This document shows positions 7,853-14,700 of a DNA stretch of 64,000 nucleotides, piece after piece. Made by a program: the position numbers and the translations under genes. The notes beneath the pieces were generated by a model that saw only the letters and a program-made list of their open reading frames with translations, was not told the origin of the DNA and did no database searches. The stretch spans positions 1,770-65,769 of the forward strand of contig DJIF01000127.1 in the NCBI GenBank assembly GCA_002433485.1, written 5' to 3'. The DNA comes from Deltaproteobacteria bacterium UBA6601 (GTDB lineage Bacteria; Myxococcota_A; UBA796; UBA9615). Every line of letters begins with the position of its first letter. Positions within the stretch are counted from its first letter, which is position 1.

Positions 7853-8607
7853 ACGACGCCAAGCTTTCCTTCAGCGATGTCGCGGTGCACTACGGCGCAG
7901 AGAAAGCGTTCTCTGGACTCAGCTGTGAGGTCAAGGAACACGAGATCTTCGGCATTATCGGCCCGGCCGGGGCCGGCAAGACCTCGCTGCTGCGGGCAAT
8001 TAACCGCATGGATGACTTTAATTCGGAAATGCGGGTCAGTGGTCGCATCGCTTTGGACGGCCGTGATGTGCGCGAATGGCGCAATGTTTATGCACTGCGC
8101 CAGCGCATCGGAGTGGTCTTCCCCCTGCCGGTCGGACTGCCGCTCAGTGTTTTCGAAAATGTTGCCCTGTCGCCGCGCTTGCGTGGGATCCGGAACCGGG
8201 AAGAACTAAACGCCATTGTCGAGCGTTGCTTGCGCCGGGCGGCGCTGTGGGACGAGGTGAAAGACCGCCTCGACACCTTAGGCAGTCTGCTCTCGGGCGG
8301 CCAGCAGCAGCGTCTGACCATTGCCCGGGCCTTGTCCCAGGAACCTGAAGTCCTGCTGCTGGATGAGTTCTCCATCGCGGTGGACCCGGTGACCACCATG
8401 CGCATTGAGGATGTACTTCGCTCTCTGCGCGAGGAGTTGACCATCGTATTGGTCACCAACCTGGTGCAGCAGGCCCGGCGCCTGGCCGATCGAACGGCCT
8501 TTATGCTCGGCGGCGAGTTGGTGGAAGTGGGCGAGACCGAGACCTTGTTTTGCGGTGGGACGCAAGACAATCGTACGAGAGAGTATCTGGAGGGGCGTTT
8601 TGGCTGA
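7846..8607 (+). CDS. pstB1: PstB-family ATPase 1, intact LSGGQ but altered Q- and H-loops
   Basis: The 253-residue ABC ATPase is closest to PstB (starts with the VHYG aromatic loop, INRMDDF after Walker A). Walker A is GPAGAGKTS (39-47), the signature LSGGQQQRL is perfect (149-157), and Walker B with the catalytic Glu is intact (LLLDE, 170-174). Two normally invariant residues are changed: the Q-loop Gln is Pro93 (VVFP where PstB has VFQ) and the switch His is Asn205 (VTN where PstB has VTH). In family terms its own ATP site should be poor at hydrolysis, while it can still offer a normal signature to a partner. It overlaps pstA by seven bases and pstB2 by eight. The changes complement those in pstB2. 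Confidence 0.9.
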   Translation: MVNDAKLSFSDVAVHYGAEKAFSGLSCEVKEHEIFGIIGPAGAGKTSLLRAINRMDDFNSEMRVSGRIALDGRDVREWRNVYALRQRIGVVFPLPVGLPLSVFENVALSPRLRGIRNREELNAIVERCLRRAALWDEVKDRLDTLGSLLSGGQQQRLTIARALSQEPEVLLLDEFSIAVDPVTTMRIEDVLRSLREELTIVLVTNLVQQARRLADRTAFMLGGELVEVGETETLFCGGTQDNRTREYLEGRFG

Positions 8608-9376
8608 TATCGCACCCGCTATCGAGACCCGCCAGTTTTCGCTCTGGTACGGCAGCTTTCAGGCCCTGTTCGATGTGGATCTGAAGGTTCGCCGCGGTCG
8701 CATTACTTCGATGATTGGCCCCTCGGGCTGTGGCAAGTCCACTTTGCTGCGGAGCGTCAATCGAATCACTGATCGACTGGGCTACGTTCGCACCGAGGGC
8801 AGTGTGGAGGTGTTGGGACACGACATTCATAAGGAGAGCGTCGATCTGGCCAGGCTGCGAACCCATGTGGGGATGGTATTTCAGCGTCCTAATCCGTTGC
8901 CCCTGTCAGTCCGAGACAACATCCTGTTTGCCCATAAGCTCCATGACCCTCGACACGGGGAGTTGAGCGCTGATGAACGTGATGGGATCGTCCAGGAAGC
9001 CCTCGAGAAGGTCTTGCTCTGGGATCGGCTGCGGGATCACCTGGACAGCAGCGCGCTGTCCCTGCGACTTGAAGAACAGCAGAAGCTCTGCATCGCCAGG
9101 TTGCTGCCGGTGCAGCCGTCGGTGTTGCTTATGGATGAGCCCTGCTCAGCCCTGGACCCCAAGGGCACCGAGGCGGTTGAAGAACTCATCTGGCAGCTGC
9201 GCGAGCAGTACACCATCCTCATCGTCACTCACAACATGGCCCAGGCGCGCCGGGCCAGCGAAGAGTGTGTGTTCATGTTGATGGGCAAGATCGTTGAGCA
9301 TGGTGAGACTGGCAGCATGTTTGTCAGCCCGCAGGACTCCAGGACTGCCGACTACATCGAAGGTCGTTACGGCTGA
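8600..9376 (+). CDS. pstB2: PstB-family ATPase 2, intact Walker/Q/H motifs but lost LSGGQ
   Basis: I place the start at TTG 8600, inside the end of pstB1, because GGAGGGG lies at 8589-8595; this gives 258 residues, and an upstream ATG at 8555 would only add a tail. From this start Walker A is GPSGCGKS (40-47), the Q-loop VFQ has Gln95, Walker B is LLMDE (176-180), the D-loop SALD is normal and the switch His is His211 (VTHN). The ABC signature is not: LSGGQ is replaced by LRLEE (155-159), with the flanking QQKLCIAR still PstB-like and no gap in the alignment. It would thus bind and hydrolyse ATP only if a partner supplied the signature. The 3' end overlaps convergent phoR by ten bases. Confidence 0.9.
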   Translation: MADIAPAIETRQFSLWYGSFQALFDVDLKVRRGRITSMIGPSGCGKSTLLRSVNRITDRLGYVRTEGSVEVLGHDIHKESVDLARLRTHVGMVFQRPNPLPLSVRDNILFAHKLHDPRHGELSADERDGIVQEALEKVLLWDRLRDHLDSSALSLRLEEQQKLCIARLLPVQPSVLLMDEPCSALDPKGTEAVEELIWQLREQYTILIVTHNMAQARRASEECVFMLMGKIVEHGETGSMFVSPQDSRTADYIEGRYG

Positions 9377-11121
9377 GCCAGTGCTGTGGTCAAAGGGGCT
9401 GGCAGTTCCAGCCACAGCTGTGCGCCTCCGCCGGGCGCCTCGCTGACTCCCACGCCGCCGCCCATGGACTGGACCAGGTGCTTGACGATGGCCAGGCCAA
9501 GGCCGGTTCCTCCCAGCGCTCGGGAACGGCCGGGATCTACCCGGAAGAAGCGTTCAAATACCCGCTCTCGGTCCTTGAGAGGGATGCCCGGTCCGTCGTC
9601 GTTGACTTCGATGCGGATTCGATCTGGAGTGCTGCTCGCCTTGAGCTCGATCTGGCCGGTGGCCCCGGCATACTTGATGGCGTTGTCAAGGAGGTTGAGG
9701 AGCACCTGCTGAAGAGCGTTGTGGTCGATGACGCCCTTGAGCCCGGGTGAACAGTCGATCGTCAGTAGGATCCCGTTCTTTGCTGCCTCTTCACTGCACT
9801 CTTCAACGGTGCTCTCAAGGATCGGCGCGATCTCAGCGAGTTCCAGGTCCACGGCATAGCGCCCCGCTTCGATGCGCGACAGGTCGAGCAGATCTCGAAG
9901 GAGGCGGCCCAGACGCACACTGTGGCGGTGGATTGCTGCGACAAAGGAGCGCGCTGCAGCGGGGTCTTCAAGGGCCCCGTCAAGCAGGGTCTCTGCGTTA
10001 GCCTGCAGGACAGCTACGGGTGTGCGCAGCTCGTGGGATGCGTTGGCCACGAAGTCGGTGCGCACTTGAGTCAGTCGCTTGATTTCTGTGATGTCGTGGA
10101 AGACTGCCACAAGTCCCCCAGCATGGGTCCGTACGGTACGGGCGAGCAGATTTCGCTGGGGGGGGCCAGCCAACTCTATCTCGCTCTCGTTGAGAGCCTT
10201 TTTGCTCCTGAGGACATCTTTGATCTCCTGGGGAAGATTGCTGAGCTCGAGTTCCCGCTCTGTAGCCCAAGCGGTGATCTGCAAAAGTTCGTGTGCGGAC
10301 GTGTTGGCGGTGGTTAGGCGACCTCTTGAATCCATTGCAATGACCGCGGCGTCTACACTATCCAACACGCTTGCGAAGCGGTCTCGTTGGGCTGCCAATT
10401 GTTGGACCCGGAGTTTCAGTTCCGCCGAGATCTGCTGGGAAGACACCAGCAGTGTTTTCAGTTCATCAGCTGCTGGGTCAAGGTTACCGCCCAGGGGCTG
10501 TACCTCGAGGCTATCGAGTACCTGCCTCAGCGCGCGAGTCAGGAGGTGTGAGGCCAGCGCGCTGATAAGGACCGCAATGAGCAGTGCGGCGAGGATGGCA
10601 TACAGGACCAGTGACCGAGCTTGGTTCAGGGTTGCTTCAACTTCATCCAGGGGTAGTGACATGCGAACAAAGCCGTCCCGGCCGGTCGAGGAAAGGGGTA
10701 CTGCAACGTAAAGCATGTCGGTCTTGATCGTATCGCTGTAGCGTCTCGACGAGCCCTGCCCTTGCGTGATGGATTGCAGCACTTCCGGGCGTCTAGAGTG
10801 GTCATCGGCGGTCAGGATTTCAGCATGGTCCAACCTGCTGTCTCCCAGCAGGTCGCCATTGGGCGCGATGATCGTAACGCGCGCCTTGAGGGTTGCTCCC
10901 AGTCGATCGGCCAGAGGGTCGAGATGCTCGATGGACTGTGGCAGGTTGTGGGACTGTAGAACTTCTCGAAGAGCGCGGGTTTCCTGCAGAAGTTGGTTCT
11001 CAATGCGAGCTTCTAGCCATTGTCGGAGGTTGCTCTCTAACCAAACGCCAGTACTACTCCCCACGAAGATGATGAGCAGTCCGAGGACACCGAACAGTTT
11101 ACCCCGCAGGCCAAACTTCAA
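9367..11121 (-). CDS. phoR: phosphate-regulon sensor histidine kinase PhoR
   Basis: The 584-residue kinase has a first membrane helix (about 8-27), an extracytoplasmic region of about 140 residues, a second helix (about 168-190), a PAS domain (about 250-350), a HisKA domain with the phospho-acceptor His363 in ASHELRTP, and an HATPase domain with LLDNAIKYA (N-box), DDGPGI (G1) and GGTGLGLAIVKH (G2). It should phosphorylate PhoB when phosphate is scarce and be held inactive by Pst/PhoU when it is plentiful. Its ATG overlaps the phoB stop in ATGA. E. coli PhoR has almost no periplasmic part, so the large outer region here suggests a further input, as in several Gram-positive and deltaproteobacterial PhoR proteins. 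Confidence 0.9.
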   Translation of the reverse strand: MKFGLRGKLFGVLGLLIIFVGSSTGVWLESNLRQWLEARIENQLLQETRALREVLQSHNLPQSIEHLDPLADRLGATLKARVTIIAPNGDLLGDSRLDHAEILTADDHSRRPEVLQSITQGQGSSRRYSDTIKTDMLYVAVPLSSTGRDGFVRMSLPLDEVEATLNQARSLVLYAILAALLIAVLISALASHLLTRALRQVLDSLEVQPLGGNLDPAADELKTLLVSSQQISAELKLRVQQLAAQRDRFASVLDSVDAAVIAMDSRGRLTTANTSAHELLQITAWATERELELSNLPQEIKDVLRSKKALNESEIELAGPPQRNLLARTVRTHAGGLVAVFHDITEIKRLTQVRTDFVANASHELRTPVAVLQANAETLLDGALEDPAAARSFVAAIHRHSVRLGRLLRDLLDLSRIEAGRYAVDLELAEIAPILESTVEECSEEAAKNGILLTIDCSPGLKGVIDHNALQQVLLNLLDNAIKYAGATGQIELKASSTPDRIRIEVNDDGPGIPLKDRERVFERFFRVDPGRSRALGGTGLGLAIVKHLVQSMGGGVGVSEAPGGGAQLWLELPAPLTTALAQP

Positions 11122-11828
11122 GGATTTGACTCCGCCGCTTCCCGGCGAAAGCGATATCCGACCCCGCGGACGGTCTCGATATAGGCGCCTGCGCTTAGGA
11201 GTTTCTGTCGCAGGCGCTTAACGTGGGTGTCGACGGTGCGAGTTTCCATGCTGGGAGAGTGGCCCCAGACGGTCTCGAGCAGATGGTCTCTGGTTTGGAC
11301 TCGACCTCGGGCATTGAAGAGCTCAAGAATCAGCCGAAACTCCAGGGCCGTGAGTTCGATGGGCTGTTCTGCGACGGTGACACTTGGGGCGTCGAGGTCA
11401 AATTTGAGAACACCGAATTGGATGCAGCCTCCAGCCTTCTTTTTGGACCTGGTTTCGGACCGCCGCAACACAGCTGTAATCCGTAACATCAGCTCCCGCT
11501 TGCTGTAGGGCTTGGTCACGTAGTCGTCAGCGCCCAGCTCAAAGCCGACGATGCGATCCACCTCGTCCGCCATCGCGGTCAACATGATGATGGGGATGTC
11601 TCGGGTCGCCTCGGACTGGCGTAGGCGCCGGCACACCTCGGTGCCCGACAGGTCGGGCAGCATGAGGTCGAGCAGAACCAGATCGGGAAGAGGGCTCTGG
11701 GCTGCGCCCAGCAATGCATCTTGGCCGTTGCGGGCAGGGCGTACCAGAAAACCCTCTTGCTTGAGATTGTACTCAAGGGTTGCGGCAAGATCCGCTTCGT
11801 CCTCGACCATCAATATCAAGGCCTTCAT
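11118..11828 (-). CDS. phoB: phosphate-regulon response regulator PhoB
   Basis: This 236-residue OmpR-class regulator has a receiver domain with acidic pocket Glu9/Asp10, phospho-acceptor Asp54 (LLDLMLPDL) and Lys106 (TKPYSK), and a C-terminal winged helix with the recognition segment ETRTVDTHVKRLRQKL and a closing RGVGYRF. Family PhoB proteins bind 11-bp repeats, as seen at 2233 and 3951. A GGAGAGAGGGAG stretch lies before the ATG. I see no PHO box in the 52 bp between phoB and the upstream tRNA, so autoregulation through a nearby box is not supported. A Lys/Ser insert (SETRSKKKAGG, about 121-131) between the domains looks like a linker. Confidence 0.92.
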   Translation of the reverse strand: MKALILMVEDEADLAATLEYNLKQEGFLVRPARNGQDALLGAAQSPLPDLVLLDLMLPDLSGTEVCRRLRQSEATRDIPIIMLTAMADEVDRIVGFELGADDYVTKPYSKRELMLRITAVLRRSETRSKKKAGGCIQFGVLKFDLDAPSVTVAEQPIELTALEFRLILELFNARGRVQTRDHLLETVWGHSPSMETRTVDTHVKRLRQKLLSAGAYIETVRGVGYRFRREAAESNP

Positions 11829-11880
11829 CCCGTCCCACTCCCTCTCTCCTGTGGCCAGTGGCCTCTTTTTGGGAGGTACC

Positions 11881-11957
11881 TGGTGGGCCCAGCAGGACTT
11901 GAACCTGCGACCGTCCGGTTATGAGCCGGCTGCTCTAACCAACTGAGCTATGGGCCC
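11881..11957 (-). tRNA. tRNA with CAT anticodon, probably tRNA-Ile2 (lysidine) or elongator tRNA-Met
   Basis: The 77-nt gene folds as a full cloverleaf: acceptor GGGCCCA pairs with TGGGCCC, then A73 and an encoded CCA; D-stem GCTC/GAGC; anticodon loop CTCATAA; T-stem GCAGG/CCTGC. The first anticodon-stem pair is a G-A mismatch (27/43). The initiator is excluded because position 1 pairs with 72. The GGGCCC acceptor is typical of many bacterial tRNA-Ile2 genes, whose C34 is converted to lysidine by TilS, but elongator Met cannot be ruled out by eye. It lies 52 bp upstream of phoB on the same strand. Confidence 0.93.
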
Positions 11958-12055
11958 TCAACGCCAACTTGCCACAGTCGAAGACTTGGTGCTGCCCCTG
12001 TTCTTGATGTTCCGCTTTCCATTTGTCCTGTTAGCATTCCTCCGTGCCCGGTCCG

Positions 12056-12790
12056 ATGGTGGAAAAAGTGCGTTCTTTACTGCAGCTGCAGTCGCTCGAT
12101 GATGAGCTGCGCCTGCTTGATGAAGAACAGCAGCGCAGCCCTGCCGAGTTGAGCGGGATGGAGCAGCAGCTAGCTGCTTTGACCGAGCGTCTGTCCGGAG
12201 TGGAGCTGGTCTGTGCGGCTGAAGAGGCTCGAAGCAAGGGCTTTGAGGAGCAGCTTGATGCAGTGGAGGCTCGATTCAGTCGTGCCCAGGGGCGGCTGGC
12301 CGAACTGGTCAGTGCCGAGCAGGTCCGGGCTACGGAGCGGGAACTGGAGTCGCTTGGTGAGCAGAAAGGACAGCTTGAAGAGCAGGCGCTGGTAGCCATG
12401 GAGCGGGCCGAATCACTGACTGGCGATCGGCAGCGACTTGAACTTCAGATTGAGGAACAGCGGGCTGACTGCGAGGAGCAGCGCCTGAGCTGGGAGCAGC
12501 GCAGGCCGGGTCTGCTGCTGCGGGTCGAGGAACTTGATGGCTTTCGCACCCAGATTCTGGGTGGACTTAGCGACGATGAACGTCGCAAGTACAAAGTTGC
12601 GCTTTCCCGGGGCACTTATGGCGCCTCTCCTCCGGCTGGAGTGACCCGGGTCGATGGCTTTATCTGCTGCACTTGCCACAAGCGCCTGCCACCCATGTGG
12701 GTGAACGAGTCAAAGGCCTGGACTCGGCTGCACTGTTGCGACGGCTGTAAGCGGGTGCTGGTTTTTGATCCCGACGACGAGCAGAGCTGA
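12056..12790 (+). CDS. coiled-coil protein with C-terminal C4 zinc ribbon (CT398-like)
   Basis: The 244-residue product is a long charged coiled coil (about 5-165), rich in Glu, Gln, Leu and Arg, followed by a C-terminal zinc ribbon with Cys pairs in ICCTCHKRLPP and HCCDGCKRVLVF. This is the architecture of the widespread bacterial CT398/zf-RING_7 family, whose role is not firmly known; a link to flagellar or secretion systems was suggested for chlamydial CT398, but nothing here supports that link. The ATG at 12056 was chosen; a GTG at 12044 is also in frame, and neither has a good ribosome site. It converges with rpoD with seven bases between the stops. Confidence 0.78.
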   Translation: MVEKVRSLLQLQSLDDELRLLDEEQQRSPAELSGMEQQLAALTERLSGVELVCAAEEARSKGFEEQLDAVEARFSRAQGRLAELVSAEQVRATERELESLGEQKGQLEEQALVAMERAESLTGDRQRLELQIEEQRADCEEQRLSWEQRRPGLLLRVEELDGFRTQILGGLSDDERRKYKVALSRGTYGASPPAGVTRVDGFICCTCHKRLPPMWVNESKAWTRLHCCDGCKRVLVFDPDDEQS

Positions 12791-12797
12791 ACGAAGT

Positions 12798-14588
12798 TTA
12801 GTTGCTGTCGACGAAGGCCCTGATTCGCTTGCTTCGTGAAGGGGCTCGTAACTTGCGCAGCGCCTGGGCTTCGATCTGACGGATCCGCTCACGAGTTACT
12901 GAGAAGTCACGACCGACCTCTTCCAGGGTGTGGTCGGTGTTGCGTCCGACCCCGAAGCGCATGCGCAGGACCCGCTCTTCGCGCGGGGTAAGGGTGGCCA
13001 GAAGCTTCTCAATCTGATCGCCGAGGTCCCTTGAAAGCAGTGCTTCTGCGGGTGATTCGGCTTTGACGTCTTCGATGAAGTCACCGAGGTGGGCGTCTTC
13101 TTCTGAGCCCACCGGGGTCTCCAGTGAGATGGGGTCTCGGCTGAGCTTCTGGATGTCGCGAACCTTCTCGACCGGCATGTCCAGGCGCTCCCCAATCTCT
13201 TCAGGGGTGCCTTCTCTGCCGAGCTCCTGGAGCAGCTCTCGCGAGGTCCGGCTGAGCTTGTTGATGGTCTCGATCATGTGCACGGGGATTCGAATTGTCC
13301 GGCTCTGATCAGCGATGGAGCGAGTGATCGCCTGGCGAATCCACCAGGTCGCGTAGGTGGAGAACTTATAGCCGCGCCGATATTCGAACTTGTCGACTGC
13401 CCTCATCAGGCCGATGTTGCCTTCTTGAATGAGGTCCAGGAACTGCAGTCCACGGTTGTTGTAACGCTTGGCGATGGACACGACCAGCCGCAGGTTGGCC
13501 TCGATGAGTTCATGCTTGGCTATGTCAGTGGCTCGCTCCCCCGAGCAGACGCGATTGTAGTTGACCTTAAGTTTGGCCATTTTGAGCCCGCAGGCCTTTT
13601 CGGTCTCTCGGATGATCTTTTCAGCGGCCTTGATCTGTTTCTCTACCGCGAGAAAGTCTTCAATGTCAGCTGCTTTGCCTTCCTTGCCCTTCTTCTTATG
13701 GGCTGCCTTGGCTTCTTTGATGGCTTTCTTCAGCTCAGGAAGCTTCTTCTTCTGGCGCCGGGCAATGCCGGCCAACTCTCGCTCGGCCTTGAGCATCTCT
13801 TTGATCGGCTTCTTCCACTCTTCGGTCACCTTGAGGTGAACGTTGCGGTCAACACCCAGCCCGGTGAGTCTGGCAAAGCTGTCTTCGTGGACCATGTCCA
13901 GCTCACCCAGCTCGGCCTCTTCTTCGCCACGAACTGCTGATGGGTTAGCAGCATCGAGCTTTTGACACTGCTGCTCGAGATCCTTCAGAGCGGCAAGGCT
14001 CTCTCGCGCTTTGACCAGCTTGGGGTGGTCTTCAGCGAGTGCCTTTGGTTTCGGCGCTTCATCGTGCGACTCTTCTTCGCTGTCCTCTGTGGCGGCTTTC
14101 TTGCCGTCGCGACGCGGCGGTCTGGGCGGTGTGGCGATGATGTCGAGGAGCAGCTGTTGGCCCAACTCCGTGGCGTAGACCGAGCGACGGGTGCGTACCT
14201 CACCGATTTCCACTCGGCGGGCGATGGAGATCTCGCCGTCTCGGGACAGCAGTGACACCGTGCCCATTTTGCGCAGGTAGGTTCGTACCGGGTCCTGGCT
14301 GCGGGCGTTGTCCTCAGCAGCTCGTTCTCTTCGGTCAAACAGGGCTTCCGTCTTCTTTGCCAGGAGTCGAGTCTGCGCCTTGCGCAGCGCGTCGTCAGTT
14401 TCGGCAGCGGGATTGTTGTTTTCAAGGCTGGCAACGGCCAACAGATCCGCAGCCTCGCGGGAGCTGACGCTCTTATCTTTGTCGGGCGTGGGTTCTTTCA
14501 GCTCTTCGGTGTTGCCACTTTGAACAGAGAGGTACCCCCGCTTTTTGCGGCGTCCGCTCAGGTCCTCACTGTCTCGCTTCTTGACCAT
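12798..14588 (-). CDS. rpoD: primary sigma factor RpoD
   Basis: The 596-residue sigma-70 shows region 1.2 (DPVRTYLRKMGTVSLLSRDGE, about 100-120), a charged non-conserved region with many Lys and Glu (about 150-350), region 2 (NLRLVVSIAKRYNNRGLQF, DLIQEGNIGLMRAVDKFEYRRG and YATWWIRQAI), region 3, and region 4 ending in TLEEVGRDFSVTRERIRQIEAQALRKL. It directs RNA polymerase to housekeeping promoters. A folded region 1.1 is not obvious: the first 95 residues are short and charged, with only a KKRGYLSV remnant similar to the usual start. It is the last gene of the rpsU-dnaG-rpoD operon, 112 bp after dnaG. Confidence 0.96.
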   Translation of the reverse strand: MVKKRDSEDLSGRRKKRGYLSVQSGNTEELKEPTPDKDKSVSSREAADLLAVASLENNNPAAETDDALRKAQTRLLAKKTEALFDRRERAAEDNARSQDPVRTYLRKMGTVSLLSRDGEISIARRVEIGEVRTRRSVYATELGQQLLLDIIATPPRPPRRDGKKAATEDSEEESHDEAPKPKALAEDHPKLVKARESLAALKDLEQQCQKLDAANPSAVRGEEEAELGELDMVHEDSFARLTGLGVDRNVHLKVTEEWKKPIKEMLKAERELAGIARRQKKKLPELKKAIKEAKAAHKKKGKEGKAADIEDFLAVEKQIKAAEKIIRETEKACGLKMAKLKVNYNRVCSGERATDIAKHELIEANLRLVVSIAKRYNNRGLQFLDLIQEGNIGLMRAVDKFEYRRGYKFSTYATWWIRQAITRSIADQSRTIRIPVHMIETINKLSRTSRELLQELGREGTPEEIGERLDMPVEKVRDIQKLSRDPISLETPVGSEEDAHLGDFIEDVKAESPAEALLSRDLGDQIEKLLATLTPREERVLRMRFGVGRNTDHTLEEVGRDFSVTRERIRQIEAQALRKLRAPSRSKRIRAFVDSN

Positions 14589-14646
14589 GCAAAACCTCGA
14601 AGCTTCGGGGTCGATCTGACTGCAAAGCCAGGATCCCGGATCTTCA

Positions 14647-14676
14647 AGTGTACATGGCTTGTGGGGTCGCGGTCGA
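14647..14676 (-). promoter_or_regulatory. possible internal promoter for rpoD
   Basis: On the minus strand TCGACC (14676-14671) and TACACT (14652-14647) are separated by 18 bp, and TG lies just before the -10, giving an extended -10. It sits in the dnaG-rpoD gap, 58 bp before the rpoD start. The -35 is poor. Internal rpoD promoters are known in other bacteria. Confidence 0.33.
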
Positions 14677-14700
14677 TTCTCTTGGCTTCTTCGTTTCAGA

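Noticed and set aside
8555..8599. ATG 8555 as the start of pstB2
   Set aside because: It would place 15 extra residues inside pstB1 coding sequence without a good ribosome site, while TTG 8600 has GGAGGGG at the right distance and fits the family N-terminus.
7846..8607. pstB1 as a decaying pseudogene
   Set aside because: The frame is intact, Walker A, LSGGQ and Walker B are perfect, and the changed residues lie exactly in the site that would be degenerate with pstB2, which argues for selection and not decay.
11829..11880. PHO box in front of phoB
   Set aside because: PhoB often regulates itself, but none of the TGTCA-type repeats occurs in this gap.
13278..13940. 220-codon frame antisense to rpoD
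   Set aside because: rpoD regions 1.2 to 4 are continuous on the other strand; this is a shadow.
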